Shown piece by piece: positions 20,260 through 29,612 of a stretch of 64,000 nt of DNA (position 1 is its first letter; every line of letters starts with the position of its first letter). The translations under genes were made by a program, and so were the position numbers. Below the pieces are notes generated by a model. The model was not told where the DNA came from, did not search any database, and worked only from the letters and a program-made list of their open reading frames with translations. The DNA is taken from positions 20,001 through 84,000 of the forward strand of contig NZ_CP054424.1 in NCBI RefSeq assembly GCF_013334205.1. Direction: 5' to 3'. The stretch is from Rhodoferax sp. BAB1. GTDB taxonomy: Bacteria > Pseudomonadota > Gammaproteobacteria > Burkholderiales > Burkholderiaceae_C.

Positions 20260-20919
20260 ATGAGCAAGACCCTCGACGACCTGTTTGCCCACAACCGCGC
20301 CTGGGCCGCGCAGATGGAGCGCGAGCGCCCCGGTTTCTTCACCAGCCTGAAGTCGCAGCAGCGCCCCAAGTACATGTGGATCGGCTGTTCCGACAGCCGC
20401 GTGCCGGCCAACCAGATCACCGGCCTGGAGCCGGGCGAGGTCTTCGTGCACCGCAACGTGGCCAATGTGGTGGTGCACTCTGACCTGAACGCCCTGTCCA
20501 CCGTGCAGTTCGCCGTGGAGCGGCTCAAGGTGGAGCATGTGATGGTGGTGGGCCACTACGGCTGCTCGGGCGTGCAGGCGGCGCTGGAAGGCGCGCGCAT
20601 CGGCCTGGCCGACAACTGGCTGCGCCACATCATGGACGTGCGCGACCGCCATCGCGATCTGCTCGACGCCATCCCCGAGTCGAACCGGCATGATGCGCTG
20701 GTCGAGCTCAACGCCATCGAGCAGGTCGTCAACGTGGCGCAGAGCACGGTGCTGCTGGACGCCTGGGCGCGCAACCAGAGTGTCACCCTGCACGCCTGGG
20801 TCTACGGCGTACACGACGGTCTGCTGAAAGACCTGCAGATGACGGTCGACGGCCAGGAGGCGCTGGAGCCCCTGTACCGCCAGGCCATTGCCGGCGTGGC
20901 GCAGACCAAACGCGGCTGA
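20260..20919 (+). CDS. can: Beta-class carbonic anhydrase
   Basis: Zinc enzyme of 219 residues interconverting carbon dioxide and bicarbonate. Zinc ligands are visible as C43 (in CSDSR with D45 and R47), H99 and C102 (HYGC). Length and motifs match the E. coli Can type. The ribosome-binding site gaggtga is well placed. The gene follows liuA after 47 bases with no terminator visible, so it is probably read from the liuR-liuA promoter. Since 3-methylcrotonyl-CoA carboxylase uses bicarbonate, supplying substrate to LiuB/LiuD is a sensible but untested role; general bicarbonate supply is the alternative. Confidence 0.94.
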   Translation: MSKTLDDLFAHNRAWAAQMERERPGFFTSLKSQQRPKYMWIGCSDSRVPANQITGLEPGEVFVHRNVANVVVHSDLNALSTVQFAVERLKVEHVMVVGHYGCSGVQAALEGARIGLADNWLRHIMDVRDRHRDLLDAIPESNRHDALVELNAIEQVVNVAQSTVLLDAWARNQSVTLHAWVYGVHDGLLKDLQMTVDGQEALEPLYRQAIAGVAQTKRG

Positions 20920-21018
20920 ACGCCGGCGCCTCCCCGGCCCGGCGCATCACCCCGCGCGACGTGGCGCCCAAAATTGACCCCGGTCATGTCCCGGCCGGCG
21001 CCGGTTCGGCTACATTCC

Positions 21019-21104
21019 GTCTTGCCCGGGGTGCGCACGTGATGCGCTGAGACGGTTGTCCGAACCCGCGAACTTGATCCGGTTAATACCGGCGTAAGAA
21101 GAGC
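21019..21104 (+). ncRNA. TPP (THI-box) riboswitch aptamer
   Basis: The conserved TPP-aptamer core is present in order: cggggtgc, then gcgctgagacgg (the ctgaga pyrimidine-sensor motif), then gaacccgcgaacttgatccggttaataccggcgtaaga, which is the thi-box consensus. The terminal stem P1 pairs tctt with aaga. It lies about 130 bases upstream of thiC, the most common target of this riboswitch. Exact ends are approximate. Confidence 0.95.
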
Positions 21105-21189
21105 CTGACCTGCAGTCCGCGCCCGCGTGTCCTGCCGCGTCTGTTTCCCCTTGCTGGCCCCGTGCCGTCTTCCGGTTCGCGTTCTGTGA

Positions 21190-23118
<1,929 letters not shown>

Positions 23119-23202
23119 TCCTCCTGACCGCCGCGAAGCGCCCAGGGCGCGGGCCTTTCGCGGCAAAATGCGTGCATACGCATACTCTCTCAGGAGCACA
23201 CC

Positions 23203-24384
23203 ATGTCCGATCCCATCGTCATCGTCGGCGCCGCCCGTACCCCCATGGGGGCCTTCCAGGGCGACTTCTCTTCCCTCTCGGCCCATGACCTAGGTGGCGC
23301 GGCCATCCGCGCTGCCGTAGAGCGCGCCGGCATCAAGGCCGAACTCGTCAACGAGGTGCTGATGGGCAACTGCCTGATGGCCGGCCAGGGCCAGGCCCCG
23401 GCGCGCCAGGCCGGTTTCAAGGGCGGCCTGCCCAAGAGTGCGGGCGCGGTGACCCTGTCCAAGATGTGCGGCTCGGGCATGCGCGCGGCCATGTTCGCGC
23501 ACGACATGCTGCATTCCGGCACGGCCGACGTGGTCGTCGCCGGCGGCATGGAGAGCATGACCAACGCGCCTTATCTGATGCTGAAGGGCCGCGGCGGCTA
23601 CCGCATGGGCCACGACAAGATCTACGACCACATGATGCTCGACGGCCTGGAAGACGCCTACGAGGCCGGCCGCTCCATGGGCACCTTTGGCGAGGACTGC
23701 GCCGCCAAGTACAAGTTCACGCGCGAGCAGCAGGACCATTTCGCCAGCAGCAGCGTGCGCCGCGCGCAGGCTGCCATCCAGAACGGTGGTTTTGCGGCCG
23801 AGATCACGCCGGTGACCGTGAAGACCCGCGCCGGCGAGACCGTGGTCTCCATCGACGAAGGTCCGGGCAAGGCCAAGCTCGACAAGATCGCAGCACTCAA
23901 GCCCGCCTTCAAGAAGGACGGCACCATCACCGCCGCCAGCAGCTCCTCCATCAACGATGGCGCCGCTGCGCTGGTGATGATGCGCGCCTCCACCGCCGCC
24001 AGGCTGGGCTGCAAGCCGCTGGCGAAGATCGTGGCCCACGCCATGTACGCGCAGGAACCCGAGTGGTTCACCACCGCCCCGGTGGGGGCCACGCAGAAGG
24101 CCCTGGCCGCGGCCGGCTGGAGCGTGAAGGACGTGGACCTGTGGGAGGTCAACGAGGCCTTCGCCGTGGTGCCCATGGCGCTGATGGAAGAGCTCAAGGT
24201 CTCGCACGACATCGTCAACGTCAACGGTGGCGCCTGCGCGCTGGGTCACCCGATCGGCGCCAGTGGCGCGCGCATCATTGTCACGCTCATGCACGCGCTC
24301 AAGGCCCGTGGCCTCAAGCGCGGCCTGGCCACGCTGTGCATCGGCGGCGGTGAGGGTACGGCGGTGGCGCTGGAAATGCTCTGA
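23203..24384 (+). CDS. atoB: Acetyl-CoA C-acetyltransferase (thiolase)
   Basis: Thiolase of 393 residues. The acyl-carrying cysteine is C89 (KMCGSGMRA), and the second catalytic pair is H349 (GHPIGASG) and C379 (CIGGGEG). Length and motifs fit the biosynthetic/degradative acetoacetyl-CoA type rather than the long-chain FadA type. In leucine breakdown it would split the acetoacetyl-CoA derived from acetoacetate. A good aggag site precedes the ATG. No LiuR-type palindrome lies in its 84-base upstream gap, so membership of the regulon is not shown. The symbol is tentative, since phaA-type paralogues look alike. Confidence 0.9.
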   Translation: MSDPIVIVGAARTPMGAFQGDFSSLSAHDLGGAAIRAAVERAGIKAELVNEVLMGNCLMAGQGQAPARQAGFKGGLPKSAGAVTLSKMCGSGMRAAMFAHDMLHSGTADVVVAGGMESMTNAPYLMLKGRGGYRMGHDKIYDHMMLDGLEDAYEAGRSMGTFGEDCAAKYKFTREQQDHFASSSVRRAQAAIQNGGFAAEITPVTVKTRAGETVVSIDEGPGKAKLDKIAALKPAFKKDGTITAASSSSINDGAAALVMMRASTAARLGCKPLAKIVAHAMYAQEPEWFTTAPVGATQKALAAAGWSVKDVDLWEVNEAFAVVPMALMEELKVSHDIVNVNGGACALGHPIGASGARIIVTLMHALKARGLKRGLATLCIGGGEGTAVALEML

Positions 24385-24484
24385 AAAACCGGTGCTTATC
24401 CGCGTCATGAATAGCCCGGGGGGTATGAGCAGAAATTCATAAGTAGACGATGATGTAGGTATTGCTCTCCATCAAGGTCCCGGC

Positions 24485-26005
24485 ATGAAATTCAGCTCCA
24501 AACTCCTTTTGTGCGCCGTGGTCCCCGCGGCGCTGTTCATCGTCGGTCTGGCCGGCAGCATCGGTGGGCTGGTCTACACCAAGAACCAGTTCGGTCGCTA
24601 CATCCAGACCGAGCAGCGCATCAGCGCCGGTCTCAACGAGATGTACGCGCAGGGCTTGCAGATGGGCCAGGCCCTGCGCAACATCGTGCTCGACCCGGTC
24701 AATCCCCAGGCCCCCAGGAATCTGGACACGGCACGCGCGGCCTATGACAAAGCCTATACCGATGCCGTGAAAACGGCCAAGGGCACGGCTTTCGAGGCCG
24801 GGCTGGAGAAACTGCCGCCATTGCGCACCATGCATGCCCAGGCGCAGGAGAAAGTGCTGGCCCTGATCAAGGCGCAGTCGACGGAGACGGTGCAGTTTCT
24901 CAACAGCGCCGAAACGCCGGCCTGGCGCAATCTGCGTGGCGAACTGCTCAAGCAGGTCGAGATGGCCGAAAAGGTGTCGGAAGAAGCCCAGGCGAATGTG
25001 GAGCGCCAGGCCAATCGGGTCATCTTCTTTTCCATATCCCTGGCCGTGCTGGCCGTCGTTGTGGCCACCGGCTTCACGATTTACCTGCGCAGCACGGTCT
25101 GCAATGAACTGGGGGGCGACCCGAGCGATGCGCGCCAGGCCCTGTCGGAGATTGCCGAGGGCAACCTGGCCTACCCCGTGCCGCCAACGCGTTTCCAGGG
25201 CAGCCTGATGGAAGGGCTGGTGACGATGCAGGAGTCGCTGCGCCGTCTGGTCGGCGAGGTGCGCCACTCGACCGACAGCATCACCACGGCCAGCAGCGAG
25301 ATCGCCGCCGGCAGCCAGGACCTGAGTGCTCGCACCGAAAGCCAGGCCAGCGCGCTGGAAGAAACCGCGGCCTCGATGGAAGAGCTCTCTTCCACCGTGA
25401 AACAGAACGCCGACAACGCCCGCCAGGCCAACCAGCTGGCGCAGAGCGCGTCCACCGTGGCCGTGCAGGGCGGTGAGGTGGTGGCCCAGGTGGTGGACAC
25501 CATGAAGGGCATCAACGACAGCTCGCGCAAGATCGCCGACATCATCAGCGTGATCGACGGCATTGCCTTCCAGACCAACATCCTGGCGCTCAATGCCGCG
25601 GTGGAAGCGGCTAGGGCGGGCGAGCAGGGCCGCGGTTTTGCCGTGGTGGCCAGCGAGGTGCGTAGCCTGGCCGGCCGCAGCGCCGAAGCCGCCAAGGAAA
25701 TCAAGACCCTCATCACCGACAGCGTGGAGCGCGTGGGGCAGGGTACGGCTCTGGTGGACCAGGCCGGCAGCACCATGAACGAGGTGGTGGCCAGTATCCG
25801 GCGCGTGACCGACATCATGGGCGAGATCAGCGCGGCCAGCAGCGAGCAGAGCCAGGGTGTGGCCCAGGTGGGCGAGGCCGTGACGCAGATGGACCAGGCC
25901 ACGCAGCAGAACGCCGCCCTGGTGGAGGAATCCACCGCCGCAGCCATGAGCTTGCGTGAACAGGCCCAGCACCTGAACCAGCTGGTGGGAACCTTCCGGC
26001 TCTGA
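24485..26005 (+). CDS. Methyl-accepting chemotaxis protein
   Basis: Inner-membrane chemoreceptor of 506 residues. A first transmembrane helix lies at about 7-31, a periplasmic helical ligand-binding region at 32-178 (four-helix-bundle type), a second membrane helix at 179-201, a HAMP domain at about 202-255, and the cytoplasmic signalling domain after that. The hairpin tip is the highly conserved [20 protein letters not shown] at about residue 357. The C-terminus (QLVGTFRL) lacks a CheR/CheB-binding pentapeptide. The ligand cannot be inferred. No chemotaxis genes are adjacent. Confidence 0.95.
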   Translation: MKFSSKLLLCAVVPAALFIVGLAGSIGGLVYTKNQFGRYIQTEQRISAGLNEMYAQGLQMGQALRNIVLDPVNPQAPRNLDTARAAYDKAYTDAVKTAKGTAFEAGLEKLPPLRTMHAQAQEKVLALIKAQSTETVQFLNSAETPAWRNLRGELLKQVEMAEKVSEEAQANVERQANRVIFFSISLAVLAVVVATGFTIYLRSTVCNELGGDPSDARQALSEIAEGNLAYPVPPTRFQGSLMEGLVTMQESLRRLVGEVRHSTDSITTASSEIAAGSQDLSARTESQASALEETAASMEELSSTVKQNADNARQANQLAQSASTVAVQGGEVVAQVVDTMKGINDSSRKIADIISVIDGIAFQTNILALNAAVEAARAGEQGRGFAVVASEVRSLAGRSAEAAKEIKTLITDSVERVGQGTALVDQAGSTMNEVVASIRRVTDIMGEISAASSEQSQGVAQVGEAVTQMDQATQQNAALVEESTAAAMSLREQAQHLNQLVGTFRL

Positions 26006-26043
26006 GCGGCCGCGAGACGGGGGCCGGGCGCGGATCGGCATAA

Positions 26044-26065
26044 TTGACGTTTACGTCAACGTCAA
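26044..26065. promoter_or_regulatory. LiuR-type operator 2 (one mismatch)
   Basis: A 22-bp near-palindrome starting TTGACGTTTAC, identical to operators 1 and 3 except for C instead of A at position 14. It ends 17 bases before the ATG of the acyl-CoA dehydrogenase at 26083. As in operator 1, cataat directly precedes it and could act as a -10 element, which would make it an operator lying on the transcription start. Confidence 0.85.
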
Positions 26066-26082
26066 TTGGAAGCCGGCCTGCC

Positions 26083-27210
26083 ATGCTGCTGACCCCCGAC
26101 CAGGAAATGATCCGCGATGCGGTGCGCGACTTTGCGCGTGCCGAGCTCTGGCCCCATGCCGCGCGCTGGGACCGTGAGCACCACTTTCCGAAAGAGGTGC
26201 ACCGCGGCCTGGCCGCGCTGGGCGCCTACGGCATCTGCGTGCCCGAGGAATACGGCGGCGCCCATCTGGACTACCTCAGCCTGTCCCTGGTGCTGGAAGA
26301 GATCGCGGCGGGTGACGGCGGCACCAGCACGGCGATCAGCGTCACCAACTGCCCGGTCAACGCCATCCTGATGAAACATGGCAATGCGCAGCAGAAGCAG
26401 CAATGGCTCGCTCCGCTGGCGCGCGGCGAGATGCTGGGGGCGTTCTGTCTGACCGAGCCGCACGTGGGCTCGGACGCCTCCGGCCTGCGTACCACGGCTT
26501 GGCGTGAGGGCGATGGCTATGTGCTCAACGGCGTCAAGCAGTTCATCACCAGCGGCAAGCACGGGCAGGTGGCCATCGTCATCGCCGTGACCGACAAGGG
26601 CGCGGGCAAGAAGGGCATGAGCGCCTTCCTCGTGCCCACCGATGCGCCCGGCTACGTGGTGGCGCGGCTGGAAGAGAAACTCGGCCAGCACAGCAGTGAC
26701 ACGGCGCAGATCAATTTCGAGAACTGCCGCATCCCGGCCGAGAACCTGATTGGTTCGGAAGGCGAGGGTTACAAGATTGCCCTGGGCGGCCTGGAGGGCG
26801 GGCGCATCGGCATCGCCTCGCAGAGCATAGGCATGGCGCGCAGCGCGCTGGAGGTGGCCATCCAGTACGCCAAGGAGCGCGAAAGCTTTGGCCAGCCCAT
26901 CTTCAATCACCAGGCCGTGGGGTTCCGCCTGGCCGAGTGCGCGACGAAGATCGAAGCGGCGCGCCAGCTGACCTGGCACGCTGCCGCGCTGCGCGATGCC
27001 GGCCGCCCCTGCCTCAAGGAAGCGGCCATGGCCAAGCTCTTTGCCAGCGAGATGGCCGAGCAGGTCTGCAGCGCCGCCCTCCAGACCCTGGGCGGATATG
27101 GTTATGTGAATGATTTTCCCGTCGAGCGCATCTACCGCGACGTGCGTGTCTGCCAGATCTACGAAGGCACCAGTGACGTGCAGAAAATACTGATCCAGCG
27201 CGCGCTCTGA
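26083..27210 (+). CDS. Acyl-CoA dehydrogenase (LiuR-type operator controlled)
   Basis: FAD-dependent acyl-CoA dehydrogenase of 375 residues. Signatures are FCLTEPHVGSDASGLRT (FAD/substrate binding) and a C-terminal QIYEGTSDVQKILIQRAL with the ordinary catalytic glutamate at E361. This placement differs from LiuA, so the enzyme probably acts on a straight or short branched acyl-CoA other than isovaleryl-CoA, such as 2-methylbutyryl- or isobutyryl-CoA; that is inference. The start is ATG 26083 with ggaag about 10 bases upstream; a longer frame from 26044 would read through the operator. It is the first gene of a plus-strand run reaching 29609. Confidence 0.92.
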   Translation: MLLTPDQEMIRDAVRDFARAELWPHAARWDREHHFPKEVHRGLAALGAYGICVPEEYGGAHLDYLSLSLVLEEIAAGDGGTSTAISVTNCPVNAILMKHGNAQQKQQWLAPLARGEMLGAFCLTEPHVGSDASGLRTTAWREGDGYVLNGVKQFITSGKHGQVAIVIAVTDKGAGKKGMSAFLVPTDAPGYVVARLEEKLGQHSSDTAQINFENCRIPAENLIGSEGEGYKIALGGLEGGRIGIASQSIGMARSALEVAIQYAKERESFGQPIFNHQAVGFRLAECATKIEAARQLTWHAAALRDAGRPCLKEAAMAKLFASEMAEQVCSAALQTLGGYGYVNDFPVERIYRDVRVCQIYEGTSDVQKILIQRAL

Positions 27211-27226
27211 GCCCCATACTCCCCGC

Positions 27227-28114
27227 ATGCACATCATCGACGCCCATCACCACATCTGGCGCCAGCAGGACCTGCCCTGGCTGCAAGGCCCCATGGTGCC
27301 GCGCATCTTCGGGCCTTACGAGGCGATCCGCCGCGACTACGCGGTGGAGGAGTTCCTGGCCGACCAGGCCGGCTCGGGCATCATGCAGTCCGTCTACGTG
27401 CAGACCAACTGGCCGCCGGCCCAGTTCGAACAGGAAGCCGCCTGGGTGCAGGCCGAGGCGCAGCGCAGCGGCTGGCCGCAGGCCATGGTGGCCTATGCCG
27501 ACATGATGGCCGCCGACGTGCGGCCGCAGCTCGATGTCTTGAAGAAATATCCCCTGGTGCGCGGCGTGCGCATGCAGCTGCACTGGCACGAGAACCCGCT
27601 TTACCGTTTCGCCCCCGGGCCCGAGCAGGTGCGCAGCCCCGTGCTGAGCCGCAACATCGCTCACCTGGCCGACTACGGCTACAGCTTTGATCTGCAGGTC
27701 TTTTCCGGCCAGATGGCCGATGCCGCCCAGCTGGCGGCCGCGAACCCCAAGGTGAATTTCATCCTGGTCCATGCCGGCATGCTGGCCGACACCTCGCATG
27801 TGGGTTTGCGGGCCTGGCGCGAGGGCATGGGCAAGCTGGCCGCGCAGCGCAATGTGTTTGTGAAGCTCTCGGGCCTGGGCACCTTCCTGCAGCGCAACGA
27901 TCCGGCGCACATTGCCCTGGTCGTGGGGCAGACCGTGACTTTCTTTGGCGCGCAGCGCTGCATGTACGGCTCCAACTTCCCCATCGAGAAACTCTGGACC
28001 GACCATGCCAGCCTGATCGCGGCACATCGCGCCGCCGTGCAAGACCTGACTGCGGCCGAGCAGGCCGATATCTTTGGCGGTACCGCCGCGCGCGTGTACC
28101 GTCTGGCCGACTGA
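27227..28114 (+). CDS. Amidohydrolase-family (COG3618-type) TIM-barrel hydrolase
   Basis: A 295-residue protein. The N-terminal metal-binding motif IDAHHHIW (residues 4-11), the later HWHENPLYRF, ILVHAGM and MYGSNFPIEKLW segments are those of the amidohydrolase_2 group that includes L-fuconolactonase-like lactonases. The substrate is unknown; a sugar lactone or a dicarboxylate lactone is typical. It starts 16 bases after the acyl-CoA dehydrogenase stop and is likely in the same transcription unit under operator 2. No Shine-Dalgarno match is visible before the ATG. Confidence 0.87.
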   Translation: MHIIDAHHHIWRQQDLPWLQGPMVPRIFGPYEAIRRDYAVEEFLADQAGSGIMQSVYVQTNWPPAQFEQEAAWVQAEAQRSGWPQAMVAYADMMAADVRPQLDVLKKYPLVRGVRMQLHWHENPLYRFAPGPEQVRSPVLSRNIAHLADYGYSFDLQVFSGQMADAAQLAAANPKVNFILVHAGMLADTSHVGLRAWREGMGKLAAQRNVFVKLSGLGTFLQRNDPAHIALVVGQTVTFFGAQRCMYGSNFPIEKLWTDHASLIAAHRAAVQDLTAAEQADIFGGTAARVYRLAD

Positions 28115-28130
28115 TTGAAGGAGTAGCACC

Positions 28131-28547
28131 ATGCCCATCACCAAAGGATTCCGCGCCCTCGTCGACGAGGCCATGGCCGAAGTCAGGACCCTAAGCGTGC
28201 CCGAGGTGCTGGCCATGCTGGACGACCCCAAGGTGCACATCGTCGACATCCGCGATGTGCGTGAACTCAAGGAAGGCACCGTCACCGGCAGCACGCACGC
28301 ACCGCGCTGCATGCTGGAGTTCTGGGTCGACCCCGAGTCGCCCTACCACAAGCCCATGTGGGCCGACGAGAGCAAACACTTTGTTCTCTTCTGCGGCGCG
28401 GGCTGGCGCAGCGCGCTGGCGGCCAAGACCCTGCAGGACATGGGCATGCGCAATGTCTCGCACATCGACGGGGGTTACGCCGAATGGGTCAAGCACGGCG
28501 GTCCGGTGGAAACGCTGGAGCAGCGCAAGGCCAAGAAGGGCGGTTGA
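28131..28547 (+). CDS. Rhodanese-like domain protein
   Basis: A single rhodanese domain of 138 residues. The active loop is CGAGWRS (88-94) with cysteine C88 as the sulfur acceptor, and the opening strand HIVDIRDVRELKEGTVTGSTHAP is typical. Rhodaneses transfer sulfane sulfur, for example from thiosulfate to cyanide or a protein thiol; the real acceptor is unknown. A strong aaggag site lies 7 bases before the ATG. It is 16 bases downstream of the amidohydrolase gene, in the operator-2 run. Confidence 0.92.
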   Translation: MPITKGFRALVDEAMAEVRTLSVPEVLAMLDDPKVHIVDIRDVRELKEGTVTGSTHAPRCMLEFWVDPESPYHKPMWADESKHFVLFCGAGWRSALAAKTLQDMGMRNVSHIDGGYAEWVKHGGPVETLEQRKAKKGG

Positions 28548-28549
28548 GG

Positions 28550-28948
28550 GTGAGTGACTGTCCCTGCGGCCGGCGCGATGCGGCCGGTGGTGTGCTGCCG
28601 TATCTGCAATGCTGCGGCCGCTACGTGGAAGCGTATGACAGCACGCCCGCGTCGGATGCCGAAACCCTGATGCGCTCGCGTTACAGCGCCTTCGTGCTGG
28701 AGCGGGCTGATTACCTGCTCGCCACCTGGCAGGCCGGCAGGCGCCCCTCGCAAGTGACGTTCGACCCCGGTGTGAAATGGCTGGGGCTGGAGGTGCGGGA
28801 TCACAAGGTGATCGATGCCGGCCACGCCGAAGTCGAGTTCGTGGCACGCCAGCGCGACAAGGGCGGGCGCGCCGTGCGCCTGCACGAGCGCAGCCGTTTC
28901 GTGCGCGAGGATGGACGCTGGTACTACGTGGACGGGGATTGGAAGTGA
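28550..28948 (+). CDS. YchJ-family protein
   Basis: A small protein of 132 residues with an N-terminal cysteine cluster (CPCGR near the start, then YLQCCGRYV) of the SEC-C-like zinc type, followed by an NTF2-like domain of the YchJ family (RSRYSAFVLERADYLLATW; ending RFVREDGRWYYVDGDW). The function of the family is unknown. The start is GTG 28550, two bases after the rhodanese stop; the purine-rich aagaaggg inside the rhodanese end may serve as ribosome-binding site. The start is supported by the family N-terminus. Confidence 0.85.
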   Translation: MSDCPCGRRDAAGGVLPYLQCCGRYVEAYDSTPASDAETLMRSRYSAFVLERADYLLATWQAGRRPSQVTFDPGVKWLGLEVRDHKVIDAGHAEVEFVARQRDKGGRAVRLHERSRFVREDGRWYYVDGDWK

Positions 28949-28958
28949 GGCGCCCGGC

Positions 28959-29609
28959 ATGAGGTTCGAAGCCGTTCTGTTCGACTGCGACGGCGTGCTG
29001 GTCGACTCCGAGCCCATCGTCAACGGCGTGTTGCGCGCCATGCTGGCCGAGCGAGGCTGGGTGCTGAGCGAAGCAGAATGCATGCGCATCTTCATCGGCC
29101 GGATGGTGCGCGATGAGAAAGAGCGCATCGAGTTTCACACGGGCCAGCCGCTGACCGAGGCCTGGCTGGCCAGCTTCCGCGAGCGCCGCAATGCCGCGCT
29201 GGAGAACGAGCTGCGCATCGTGGCCAACGCGCAGGCCGCGGTGCATGCCGTGCACGAACGGCTGGACGCGCGCATTGCCTGCGCTTCCGGCGCGGACCGG
29301 CACAAGGTGGAGTTGCAGCTGCGCAAGGTCGGCCTGCACGATTACTTCGAAGGCCGCATCTTCAGCGGCCACGAGATGCCGCGCTCCAAGCCGCACCCCG
29401 ATGTCTACCTGGCCGCTGCGGCCGCACTCGCGGCGCCGCCGCAGCGCTGCGCCGTGGTGGAAGACACGCTGATCGGCGCCACCGCCGGCCTGGCTGCCGG
29501 CGCCACGGTGTTTGCCTATGTGCCGCAGGGCGAGGCCGGGCCCTTCCTGCGCGCCGGGGTGGCCGCGGTGTTCAGCGACATGGCCCAGCTGCCCGGCTTG
29601 CTGGCCTGA
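28959..29609 (+). CDS. HAD-superfamily hydrolase (phosphoglycolate-phosphatase-like)
   Basis: A 216-residue HAD-IA phosphatase. Motif I is FDCDGVLVDSEP with D9 and D11, motif III is around SKPHPDVYLAAA, and motif IV is CAVVEDTLIGATAG. A helical cap domain lies at about 15-85, as in beta-phosphoglucomutase and sugar-phosphate phosphatases. The substrate is unknown. The start at ATG 28959 (MRFEAVLFD) is 10 bases after the YchJ stop, so it ends the plus-strand run that begins with the acyl-CoA dehydrogenase. It converges with the GGDEF-EAL gene, leaving a 3-base gap. Confidence 0.9.
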   Translation: MRFEAVLFDCDGVLVDSEPIVNGVLRAMLAERGWVLSEAECMRIFIGRMVRDEKERIEFHTGQPLTEAWLASFRERRNAALENELRIVANAQAAVHAVHERLDARIACASGADRHKVELQLRKVGLHDYFEGRIFSGHEMPRSKPHPDVYLAAAAALAAPPQRCAVVEDTLIGATAGLAAGATVFAYVPQGEAGPFLRAGVAAVFSDMAQLPGLLA

Positions 29610-29612
29610 AGT

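Noticed and set aside
20923..20944. Terminator after the carbonic anhydrase gene
   Set aside because: The GC-rich stretch can fold, but no T tract follows, so only a weak or factor-dependent stop can be argued.
23119..23202. A LiuR-type operator upstream of the thiolase
   Set aside because: The 84-base gap contains no match to the palindrome or a convincing half-site.
26044..26082. N-terminal extension of the second acyl-CoA dehydrogenase from TTG at 26044
   Set aside because: It would translate the operator itself, and the ATG at 26083 has a ggaag site and gives the family N-terminus.
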